A stretch of DNA of 5,004 nucleotides from Betaproteobacteria bacterium (GTDB lineage: Bacteria; Pseudomonadota; Gammaproteobacteria; Burkholderiales; CANMPU01), in NCBI GenBank assembly GCA_947499755.1, contig CANMPU010000102.1, positions 1 to 5,004 of the forward strand. The letters are read 5' to 3'. The notes beneath the pieces are model-generated. The model worked only from the letters and a program-made list of their open reading frames with translations. It was not told the origin of the DNA and did not search any database. The position numbers and the translations under genes were made by a program. This document shows, in pieces, positions 1 to 5,004 of the stretch. Within the stretch, counting starts at the first letter, position 1. Each line of letters begins with the position of its first letter.

Positions 1-150
1 GCTACGACCTTTGCCAATCAGCGGGTATATGGCAATGCCACCGGAGCCGCTGCCAGCGGTGGTGCGGCCGGCTCCGGATGGGTCATGTTTGATCCAGCAC
101 TCAAGGGTGAAGTTTTGCGTGCCGAGTCGCGCCTCGCATTGCGGCGTACG
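1..150 (-). other. Fragment of a LamG/concanavalin A-like domain protein, continuing past the window edge
   Basis: In the minus-strand frame whose codons include 118-120 and 1-3, the sequence reads EARLGTQNFTLECWIKHD and then GSGSGGIAIYPLIGKGRS. This is the typical start of a bacterial LamG (laminin G-like, ConA fold) domain, where an 'FTLEaW.K' strand, a Gly/Thr/Ser-rich loop and 'PLitKGR' follow one another. Such domains usually sit in large secreted or surface proteins and bind carbohydrate or protein. The frame is open to position 1, and no start codon lies near the upstream end, so this is an internal piece without its own N-terminus. Positions 1-120 are about 60% G+C (72 of 120), against about 43-45% in sampled parts of mfd. 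The upstream boundary is approximate: LamG resemblance fades around 138-150, where Mfd resemblance begins. The domain call is from motif memory only. Confidence 0.6.
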
Positions 151-1517
151 AAATTTACATATAACTCGGTCTCCGTAATAACAGCAATTTGTTCTTCGTC
201 GAGTATAAATCCGTAATGTAGCGGCCCCACGGCTAGCACCTGCCGTTCGTTGCTATCTATAAACTCATCAAAATGTTCGCAACTTTTTAGCGGGACGCCG
301 TATTCAGAAAAGTACTGACTCATAATTTCCCGACGGCCCACACTCTCGGCGATTACCAGCACTTTCCCCGGGAAATTGGCGACAAATTCTACGTAGCGCG
401 TTAAAGGGTTGTCTGATCTTCTATCTATGTGGATGTCGGGCAACGCCGACGTATTTGCACGTTTATTTTTTTGTGATCTTGCACGATCTTCATTTACGCT
501 TGATTCGCGTCGCGTACAGATGCGTGGAAATTTACTTATTGAACTAAAGAATATTTCCTGTGAAAGAAATAATTCAGCCGGGCGCATAATTGGCCGCGTT
601 AAATCACCACGCAATAGTTCATAGCGCGCTTGTGTATCATGCCAAAATTGGGCGATAGCCCCCTCAATATTCTGCTGTAAGCACACGACGGCATTGTCTG
701 GCAAATAATCTGCAATAGTCCCGGTATGCTCAAAAAAGAGTGGCAAATAGTACTCTATGCCTGCTGGTGCCATCCCTTGACTCACATTTTTGTAAAGTAG
801 GCTATTTGAAGGGTCGCCTTCAAACTTTTCACGGAAATTACGTCTGAAACAGGTTTGCCCATCCTCATCAAGAGGGAATTCTCTTGCCGGTAGCAAACGA
901 ACATCATTTACTGGATAAATGCTACGTTGGGTATCAACGTCAAAGGTCCGTATACTTTCGACATCGTCGCCTAATAAATCGATGCGATAAGGTAGCGTGC
1001 TTCCCATAGGAAAAAGATCGATTAGACCGCCACGATAGCTATATTCGCCCGGTGCCAATACCTGATTGACGTGGGTATATCCGGCGTGCGTCAGTTGCTT
1101 CCGCAGTGCAGTTCTATCAAACGTCTGACCTTGTTTTATAAAAAAGGTGTGCGCTGCAAGATACTCTGTAGGCGGTAATCTATAGAGCGCCGTTGTGACC
1201 GGTACCAAAGTAACGGCACAATCGTTTTGCGAAATTTGGTAAAGCGTCGCTAATCGCTCGGAGACAAGATCCGGATGGGGCGAAAAATTATCATACGGTA
1301 AAGTTTCCCAGTCGGGCAACAGGCACACTTTACGTTTGGGGACAAGGAATTGAATTTCTTCTGTCAGTCTTTGTGCGTCGGAAGCGCTTTCCGTAAATAT
1401 CACGACAGGGCGTCCTTCGCGCGCGAGCTGCGCAAATGCGAACGCGTCGCTCGAGCCATGTAATCCCGTATAAGAAACACTAACGCCAGATTCAGGGCGG
1501 GCAATCAGGAAGGCCAT
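18..1517 (-). CDS. mfd: Transcription-repair coupling factor Mfd, N-terminal part, 3' end replaced by unrelated sequence
   Basis: Mfd removes RNA polymerase stalled at DNA lesions and recruits UvrA for nucleotide excision repair in the cytoplasm. Residues 1 to about 455 match the N-terminal part of Mfd, including the UvrB-homology module: DWETLPYDNFSPH (69-81), GEYSYRGGLIDLFPMG (157-172), PYRIDLLGDDVESIRTFD (176-193), LLPAREFP (208-215) and PAGIEYYLPLFFE (251-263). VLVIAESVGRRE and IAVITETELY follow further on, as in the domain 3 region. Family members are about 1,150 residues, but this frame stops after 499. The last 35-45 residues (Ala/Pro-rich, ending LPYTR) do not look like Mfd. The RNA-polymerase-interacting domain and the RecG-like translocase motor are therefore absent, and the product should not act as a translocase. 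The ATG at 1515-1517 agrees with the family start, but no Shine-Dalgarno precedes it. A TATAAT box lies just upstream. Identity is very secure; whether the truncation is biological or an assembly artefact is not. Confidence 0.93.
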   Translation of the reverse strand: MAFLIARPESGVSVSYTGLHGSSDAFAFAQLAREGRPVVIFTESASDAQRLTEEIQFLVPKRKVCLLPDWETLPYDNFSPHPDLVSERLATLYQISQNDCAVTLVPVTTALYRLPPTEYLAAHTFFIKQGQTFDRTALRKQLTHAGYTHVNQVLAPGEYSYRGGLIDLFPMGSTLPYRIDLLGDDVESIRTFDVDTQRSIYPVNDVRLLPAREFPLDEDGQTCFRRNFREKFEGDPSNSLLYKNVSQGMAPAGIEYYLPLFFEHTGTIADYLPDNAVVCLQQNIEGAIAQFWHDTQARYELLRGDLTRPIMRPAELFLSQEIFFSSISKFPRICTRRESSVNEDRARSQKNKRANTSALPDIHIDRRSDNPLTRYVEFVANFPGKVLVIAESVGRREIMSQYFSEYGVPLKSCEHFDEFIDSNERQVLAVGPLHYGFILDEEQIAVITETELYVNFVRRNARRDSARKTSPLSAGSNMTHPEPAAPPLAAAPVALPYTR

Positions 1518-1677
1518 ATCGGAGGGCTAAAATCTTCCCATTATAAATAATATGGCGACCAAGACGCTATTTGCTTAAGGTTATTCCTAAGTATGCCGAT
1601 ACCTTTAGACAGTAAACCTGAACTACGTTTGGTTGAATCAGGATAACCATGCATTTTTCTATTGGAATTAGGCGACT
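1518..1677. other. Divergent intergenic region between mfd and the unknown membrane protein gene
   Basis: These 160 bases separate two genes that point away from each other, so both promoters should lie here. The mfd side has a clear TATAAT. On the plus-strand side I find no convincing -35/-10 pair; TTGCTT at 1571-1576 has no good -10 partner. An imperfect inverted repeat (CTTAAGG / CCTAAG, around 1574-1591) is too short to call an operator. The right end holds an AGGA and a mini-ORF, listed separately. Confidence 0.5.
1540..1545 (-). promoter_or_regulatory. Candidate -10 box for mfd
   Basis: The minus strand reads TATAAT here, a perfect sigma70 -10 hexamer, about 22 bases upstream of the mfd ATG. 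No good -35 hexamer is seen at 16-18 bases spacing: the bases at 1563-1568 read AGCGTC on the minus strand. Transcription from it would give a short leader of roughly 15 bases. The surrounding DNA is AT-rich, so a chance match is possible. Confidence 0.35.
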
Positions 1678-1681
1678 ATGA
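1649..1681 (+). other. Possible 10-codon leader ORF overlapping the next gene's start
   Basis: ATG at 1649-1651 opens a frame encoding MHFSIGIRRL and ends with TGA at 1679-1681, which overlaps the next gene's ATG (1678-1680) as ATGA. It is preceded by AGGA at 1640-1643 with a 5-base spacer, a better ribosome binding site than the one in front of the main gene (AGG at 1670-1672). The arrangement would allow translational coupling. The peptide has no attenuator-like codon run, and an ORF this short can arise by chance, so this is tentative. Confidence 0.25.
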
Positions 1682-2457
1682 ATTTCGGGATCAATCTCTT
1701 CTGGGTAGGTTTGGCGACAGGGGCCGTCATTCTCGCAAGCGTCTTAAAAGTTCTCTCGCTTAGACACGAACAAATTACCGCTTCGGTGCTGCGAGAAATG
1801 AAAGCCTATTTTAAGGCGACAGGTGTAGATGTGAATGTATTGTGCCACGACCTGGGTCAAAATCACTATGTTGCGCTTATAGAAACAGCACCGTTAAAGA
1901 AATTTCGCTTTTCGTATATCATTGAGCAATCGCTTAACCGTCATTTAATGCATTCCATAGGCAGAACGCTGGAGCGCGTTTATTGGAGGTTTGTCATACC
2001 GCCGATAGAAAATGGTGCAGAACTAACTGAAAATAGGCTCACCAAGGGCGTGGATACGCCCGAAGAGCAGGTACCACGCAAAGTGGTGCCCACAGAAATT
2101 AAGAGGGAAGCAGCGCGCGCGCCGCGCAACGCGGTACCAGAAGATGACGCGCCTGATAATACACTGCGCAACGATGCCGTGGCGGTAGAAATGACGGCCG
2201 TAACGGATACGGGCACCTATAGGGTGGACGAGATTTCTTGGGAAAGTTTTCAGACTGCGATAGCGCCCGCAAAACAGCAACATAAGGTTCGTGAAGTCAC
2301 GCAATTAAAAAATACGTCGCAAGAGCAAAAGACGCCAATTTTGGCGAAAACTAAACAAGACGATACAGAAATAATTGCGGTTTCGCTTATGGAGGCTGAG
2401 GCAAAAGCCCGTGCGGACGCCGATATAAAAGCGAGCGCGCGTGCGCATCGAGATTAA
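1678..2457 (+). CDS. Unrecognised membrane-anchored protein with charged C-terminal tail (5' part of a frameshifted gene)
   Basis: I do not recognise this family. A hydrophobic segment at about residues 7-26 has no typical signal-peptide cleavage site and is followed by SLRH; with an uncharged N-terminus, the positive-inside rule would place the bulk in the cytoplasm. Residues 28-110 look like a small folded domain (helix with VLREMKAYFKATG, strand HYVALIE, then RTLERVYWRFVIPP). From about 112 the chain is rich in Glu, Lys, Arg, Ala and Pro and probably disordered, apart from a short conserved-looking YRVDEISWESFQTAI (181-195). It ends in an Ala/Lys/Arg-rich helical stretch. The ATG at 1678 is the furthest upstream possible, because an in-frame TAG sits at 1669-1671; AGG at 1670-1672 is a weak ribosome site. 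The TAA at 2455-2457 appears to be created by a frameshift: the same composition continues in another frame up to 2937, giving about 419 residues in all. Confidence 0.7.
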   Translation: MNFGINLFWVGLATGAVILASVLKVLSLRHEQITASVLREMKAYFKATGVDVNVLCHDLGQNHYVALIETAPLKKFRFSYIIEQSLNRHLMHSIGRTLERVYWRFVIPPIENGAELTENRLTKGVDTPEEQVPRKVVPTEIKREAARAPRNAVPEDDAPDNTLRNDAVAVEMTAVTDTGTYRVDEISWESFQTAIAPAKQQHKVREVTQLKNTSQEQKTPILAKTKQDDTEIIAVSLMEAEAKARADADIKASARAHRD

Positions 2458-2590
2458 GGCAAGAACCGAAGCTGCTTACCGCGCGAAGCGGGAAGCTCTA
2501 GAAAAATCACACGCAAAACCCACGTCTAACACTGAAATCACCCTGCAAGAAAAAAAGAGGCCGTCGTTAAAGAAACTACTGCGACGTTGA
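2430..2590 (+). other. Frame-2 segment between two cancelling frameshifts
   Basis: Between about 2430-2447 and 2557 the coding frame moves by one base and later returns. Frame 2 here reads IEIKARTEAAYRAKREALEK and continues to EKK; it matches in style the KARADADIKASARA that ends the upstream frame, as one Ala/Lys/Arg helix. The first shift lies in the alternating GC stretch at 2431-2446. An in-frame TAA at 2426 in frame 2 fixes its left limit. The second lies at a run of seven A (2550-2556), where one more A would restore frame 1 (GAG GCC GTC GTT from 2557). Without it, frame 2 ends at TGA 2588-2590. The heptamer A AAA AAG at 2551-2557 is in the correct phase for a -1 slip, and CGTCG (2562-2566) can pair with CGACG (2582-2586) four bases downstream. 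Paired indels (mutation or sequencing error) are the simpler explanation. Confidence 0.6.
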
Positions 2591-2937
2591 TAGAGCCAAT
2601 AGCAAACGTCAATCTCGAATCGAAGCAGAGTCTGCCCACCCAAAACGAGGAGCGCAATGACGTTGCCGGTGAGGTACAAACTGCAAAATTGGTTAGGAGA
2701 GACCCTAAGCCTAGCGCGGCTCAGCATAAGGTTGACGTTGCGCATGGTGCCGGTACATCGTCAGTATGGTCTGAAGCATTGCGTTTGGCGCGCGAAGCAG
2801 AAGATGCGATCGCGGCAGAATTAGCCGCGCACAACGCAAAATACGAACCTGCCATTGATCAGGCTGCGGCCGAGCGTTTACCAGCGACAGAAATACCATT
2901 GACTACAGACAAAAATACTAGTTATACAATACATTAA
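2587..2937 (+). pseudogene. 3' part of the frameshifted membrane-anchored protein gene
   Basis: This is the same reading frame as the segment at 1678-2457 and most likely its C-terminus, not a separate gene. Coding character extends back to 2557 (KEAVVKETTATLIEP), upstream of the TTG at 2587-2589 that could act as a start, and no ribosome binding site precedes that TTG. It is a hydrophilic Ala/Glu/Lys-rich tail with a probable helix around SEALRLAREAEDAIAAELAAH and no membrane segment or known motif. QHKV occurs here and also in the upstream part (AKQQHKV), a hint of loose internal repetition. The frame ends in two tandem TAA codons (2935-2940). If the frameshifts are sequencing errors, the whole of 1678-2937 is one intact gene. 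Confidence 0.55.
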
Positions 2938-2987
2938 TAAAATTATATAATTTACTGTTATTTAACATATAATATATATTTTTATTA
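2938..2987. terminator. AT-rich convergent spacer, possible bidirectional terminator
   Basis: This 50-base gap lies between convergent genes and contains only three G/C bases. It holds a perfect 14-base palindrome (AAATTATATAATTT, 2940-2953) and a pair ATTATAT (2942-2948) / ATATAAT (2967-2973), followed by a T run (2979-2983). These stems contain only A-T pairs and would be weak, so a role as an intrinsic terminator rests mainly on position. Confidence 0.3.
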
Positions 2988-4100
2988 CTAATTTACCCCA
3001 TGAGAATTAAAGCTTACCCGAATTCGTTTCCGGCCAAATTGGCCAGCGAACTGCTCGAATCGCCCTGGAATTTCGGCACGGCAATTCGGGCAACGACCGT
3101 CGCCCCCCAAAACATACGCTTCGATCTGATGCCAATTGCGTTGGATCAAGGCCTGTCGGCAATTTTGGCAGTAGGTCGTACCGCCTTCGACATCAAACAC
3201 ATTACCGGTATAAACAAAATGCAGGCCTTGGCGCGTGGCGATATTTCGCGCTCGCGTTAAAGTCTCTCCCGGCGTTGCAGGGATATCCAACATCTTAAAA
3301 TCCGGATGAAAGGCTGTGAAATGTAATGGAACGTCTGGCCCGAGATTATCCATAATCCAGTGTGAGAGCGCTTCAATCTCCGCATCACTGTCGTTTTTTC
3401 CCGGAATTAGCAAAGTGGTAATCTCAAACCATACAGCGGTCTCGTGTTTGAGGTAATGAAGCGTATCCAGCACTGGTTGGAGGTGCGCTCCGGTAGTTTG
3501 TACGTAGAACTCTTCGCTAAAACTTTTGAGGTCAACGTTTGCCGCATCCATCTTGTTGAAGAACTCACGACGCGGGTGATCGTGCATATAGCCAGCGGTT
3601 ACTGCCACCGTTTTGATTCCAAGTTCGTGACAAGCATCGGCGATATCCATCGCATATTCCATAAAAATTACCGGGTCGTTGTAAGTGAATGCGACCCCCT
3701 TACAGCCTAATTGATGTGCGCGAATGGCAATTTGATCTGGGCTCGCCGCGTCGGCCAATTTATCCATAGTGCGTGATTTGCTAATATCCCAGTTTTGACA
3801 AAATTTGCAGTGTAAATTACATCCCGCCGTGCCAAATGACAGAACGCTAGTGCCAGGATAGAAGTGGTTAAGCGGCTTCTTTTCCATTGGGTCTACACAA
3901 AAACCCGAAGAGCGGCCATACGTAGTAAGTATCATATGATCGTGGTCACGCATTCGAACAAAACAGGCACCTCGCTGACCATCATGCAACTTACAATCGC
4001 GGGGACAAAGATCACATTGAATGCGCCCGTCATCCAAGGTATGCCAATACTTTGCTGGATAGTGTGAGTTTTCAATCACGTCTAAGTGTTCTCTTGCCAT
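2988..4100 (-). CDS. amrS: AmmeMemoRadiSam system radical SAM enzyme AmrS
   Basis: This is a full-length (370 aa) radical SAM protein of the AmrS family. It carries the [4Fe-4S]/SAM triad CNLHCKFC (Cys94, Cys98, Cys101), which cleaves S-adenosylmethionine to a 5'-deoxyadenosyl radical. An N-terminal four-Cys cluster (Cys29, 32, 36 and 46; CDLCPRDCKLHDGQRGAC) and a C-terminal pair of CxxC knuckles (311/314 and 337/340) may bind a second iron-sulfur cluster or zinc. Family-typical segments are GRSSGFCVDPMEKKPLNHF, FTYNDPVIFMEY, VDLKSFSEEFY, TTLLIPGKNDS and FHPDFKM. The substrate is, as far as I know, not established; the enzyme resembles the activating-enzyme branch (PflA-like) of the superfamily. 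The ATG at 4098-4100 lies inside the end of amrA, giving a 19-base overlap, which supports translational coupling; no strong ribosome site is visible. All key cysteines are present and it should be functional. Confidence 0.95.
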   Translation of the reverse strand: MAREHLDVIENSHYPAKYWHTLDDGRIQCDLCPRDCKLHDGQRGACFVRMRDHDHMILTTYGRSSGFCVDPMEKKPLNHFYPGTSVLSFGTAGCNLHCKFCQNWDISKSRTMDKLADAASPDQIAIRAHQLGCKGVAFTYNDPVIFMEYAMDIADACHELGIKTVAVTAGYMHDHPRREFFNKMDAANVDLKSFSEEFYVQTTGAHLQPVLDTLHYLKHETAVWFEITTLLIPGKNDSDAEIEALSHWIMDNLGPDVPLHFTAFHPDFKMLDIPATPGETLTRARNIATRQGLHFVYTGNVFDVEGGTTYCQNCRQALIQRNWHQIEAYVLGGDGRCPNCRAEIPGRFEQFAGQFGRKRIRVSFNSHGVN

Positions 4101-4633
4101 TTGATTACACCATAACGAGATAGCTTGATATCGTCACTCCAAAAATCAGCGGCGACCCCAGCTTTTTGTTTTAGATGTGTCATAAATACCTGCGGATTAG
4201 GTAAGCTTTCCCACACTTGCGGCAGAAATGTGCTGCGGTGTTCCTGGTATTCGAAGACAACGCCATCAACGTGCGGGATTAATTTTTGAAAGACGTCTTG
4301 CTCCCCGAGGAACTCAAGCGGCGTAGCTGGGGTAAGAATAGAAACCTCCATTCTTACAGCGTGCAATTCCGACGCGGCTAAAGGTGTAAAGCGGGGGTCT
4401 TTGAAAGCCGCCGCTAGCGCGTTATTCTTAACATCAATGTCTAGTGCGCGATGAGCAACTAACGATCCGACGCAGCCGCGCAGTTGCTGTTGCAATTTTA
4501 GGGTAACAAAACTTGCCCCTGGTTCCTTTAACCATGAGGCATTGGTAATTGGCGCCTCGACTGGTAAGCCCAACGCTTGAGAAATTGTCGCTCGCGCAAT
4601 TAACAGCAGAATACTGCCTCTATCGGAATCCAT
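4082..4633 (-). CDS. amrA: AmmeMemoRadiSam system protein A (AMMECR1 domain)
   Basis: This 183-residue protein is a complete AMMECR1 domain of normal length. Its signature is LRGCVGS at 51-57, followed by HRALDIDVKNNALAAAF, FKDPRF (77-82), the beta strand RMEVSILTPATPLEF and RSTFLPQVWE (133-142), ending in LSRYGVIKWQE. AMMECR1 is the human homologue deleted in Alport syndrome with elliptocytosis; no catalytic activity is established for the domain, though the invariant LRGC motif suggests a binding or active site. The start ATG (4631-4633) shares one base with the amrB stop (TAATG), so the gene is almost certainly translated by coupling to amrB. Its 3' end overlaps amrS by 19 bases. No transmembrane segment or signal peptide is seen, so it is probably cytosolic. 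Confidence 0.95.
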   Translation of the reverse strand: MDSDRGSILLLIARATISQALGLPVEAPITNASWLKEPGASFVTLKLQQQLRGCVGSLVAHRALDIDVKNNALAAAFKDPRFTPLAASELHAVRMEVSILTPATPLEFLGEQDVFQKLIPHVDGVVFEYQEHRSTFLPQVWESLPNPQVFMTHLKQKAGVAADFWSDDIKLSRYGVIKWQENT

Positions 4634-5004
4634 TAAGTGTTCTTATCAAATGCAAATGCCGCGTAGCCAACCACTCGGTCTCGGCTTCCGGCAGTGTCGC
4701 CAGAATTGCACAAATCGAGTAAGCGTGGTACCAACCCACGACGTTTTGCCGCAACCAGGAGTCCGTTTATTGGCATACACCCGCAAGCCTCATACGGGCT
4801 GATTGGACCTTGGAAATTAAGTATACGATTTACCGTAGCGCTATCGATGGCTTGTGCTTGTTCGTACTTTAAGTAATGCGTAAGGTCAGAGCTGACGACA
4901 ATAAGAGTTTCATCGCCGCCCCATACGGCCTCCATGGCCTGGGCGACCTCCTCGGGGGTTGCGTTACCTACCGCTAAAGGCACAAGAAGAAAATCGTCCA
5001 ACAC
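4633..5004 (-). CDS. amrB: AmmeMemoRadiSam system protein B (Memo-like), C-terminal part, 5' end beyond the window
   Basis: The 123 visible codons are the C-terminal half of a Memo family protein, normally about 260-280 residues. The fold is related to class III extradiol (LigB-type) dioxygenases. SSDLTHY contains the His (43 in this fragment) corresponding to a metal/active-site His of human MEMO1. YEACGCMPINGLLVAAKRRGL contains the conserved Cys (74), and GDTAGSRDRVVGYAAFAF closes the domain. Human MEMO1 has been described as a metal-binding redox protein; the prokaryotic role is unknown. The leftmost codon in translation order (GTG at 5002-5004) is an internal Val, since the family reads 'VLDDF.LVPL' here, so the true start and the operon promoter lie past 5004. 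The stop TAA (4633-4635) overlaps the amrA start. Confidence 0.93.
   Translation of the reverse strand: MLDDFLLVPLAVGNATPEEVAQAMEAVWGGDETLIVVSSDLTHYLKYEQAQAIDSATVNRILNFQGPISPYEACGCMPINGLLVAAKRRGLVPRLLDLCNSGDTAGSRDRVVGYAAFAFDKNT

Noticed and set aside
1..213. Open plus-strand frame reading RVYGNATGAAASGGAAGSGW onward to a TAA at 211-213
   Set aside because: It is antisense to the LamG-like frame, which carries recognisable motifs; this frame is Gly/Ala-rich only because of the high G+C and runs without a break into antisense mfd.
409..624. 71-codon plus-strand ORF inside mfd
   Set aside because: It is antisense to well-conserved Mfd codons, has no motif and no ribosome site.
1571..1609. Plus-strand promoter built on TTGCTT (1571-1576)
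   Set aside because: No acceptable -10 hexamer lies 15-19 bases downstream; TTTAGA at 1604-1609 is about 27 bases away.
1980..2304. Two overlapping minus-strand ORFs opposite the unknown membrane protein gene
   Set aside because: They shadow a plus-strand frame with better amino-acid composition; their products are Ser/Ala- or Arg-rich without any domain.
2441..2590. Separate small gene from GTG 2441 to TGA 2588-2590
   Set aside because: There is no ribosome site and it begins inside the upstream frame; its composition joins both flanking segments, so it is better explained as the middle of one frameshifted gene.
2476..2899. Two minus-strand ORFs (89 and 62 codons) opposite the frameshifted region
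   Set aside because: They exist because the AT/GC composition of the plus-strand tail leaves few reverse stops; no start signals or motifs.
3000..4067. Three plus-strand ORFs (86, 88 and 67 codons) opposite amrS
   Set aside because: They are antisense to a complete, motif-bearing radical SAM gene and have no features of their own.
4694..4876. 60-codon plus-strand ORF opposite amrB
   Set aside because: Antisense to the conserved C-terminal part of the Memo-like protein.

Overview
The window reads as a piece of a proteobacterial, probably betaproteobacterial, chromosome. This rests on remembered family resemblance of Mfd and of the AmrA/AmrB/AmrS proteins, not on a search. Most of the sequence is of moderate G+C (two 60-base blocks inside mfd counted at 43-45%). 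There is no sign of a CRISPR array, tRNA, rRNA, integrase or transposase.

Layout. (1) Positions 18-1517, minus strand: the first third of mfd, the transcription-repair coupling factor. Homology to Mfd stops near residue 453-465, and the frame then runs through unrelated sequence to a stop at 18-20. (2) Positions 1 to about 140, minus strand, in a different frame: a fragment of a LamG/concanavalin A-like domain in sequence of about 60% G+C. This is a junction between two unrelated coding sequences, from a genomic rearrangement or a chimeric assembly. (3) Positions 1518-1677: divergent intergenic region with a TATAAT box facing mfd. It also holds a 10-codon mini-ORF that overlaps the start of the next gene. 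(4) Positions 1678-2937, plus strand: an unrecognised membrane-anchored protein with a long charged tail. Its frame is broken twice, by two shifts that cancel, so the original product was probably one protein of about 419 residues. (5) Positions 2938-2987: a very AT-rich spacer between convergent genes. (6) Positions 5004 down to 2988, minus strand: the AmmeMemoRadiSam cassette in the order amrB (3' part only), amrA, amrS, with overlapping ends that indicate one transcript.

How the genes relate. The three amr genes form a compact operon that always travels together in many bacteria and archaea: a Memo-like protein, an AMMECR1 protein and a radical SAM enzyme. To my knowledge its reaction is not established. 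mfd and the unknown membrane protein are divergent neighbours with no evident functional link to it. The parts most worth a second look are the mfd/LamG junction, the doubly frameshifted unknown gene with a slippery A AAA AAG heptamer, and the amr operon itself.
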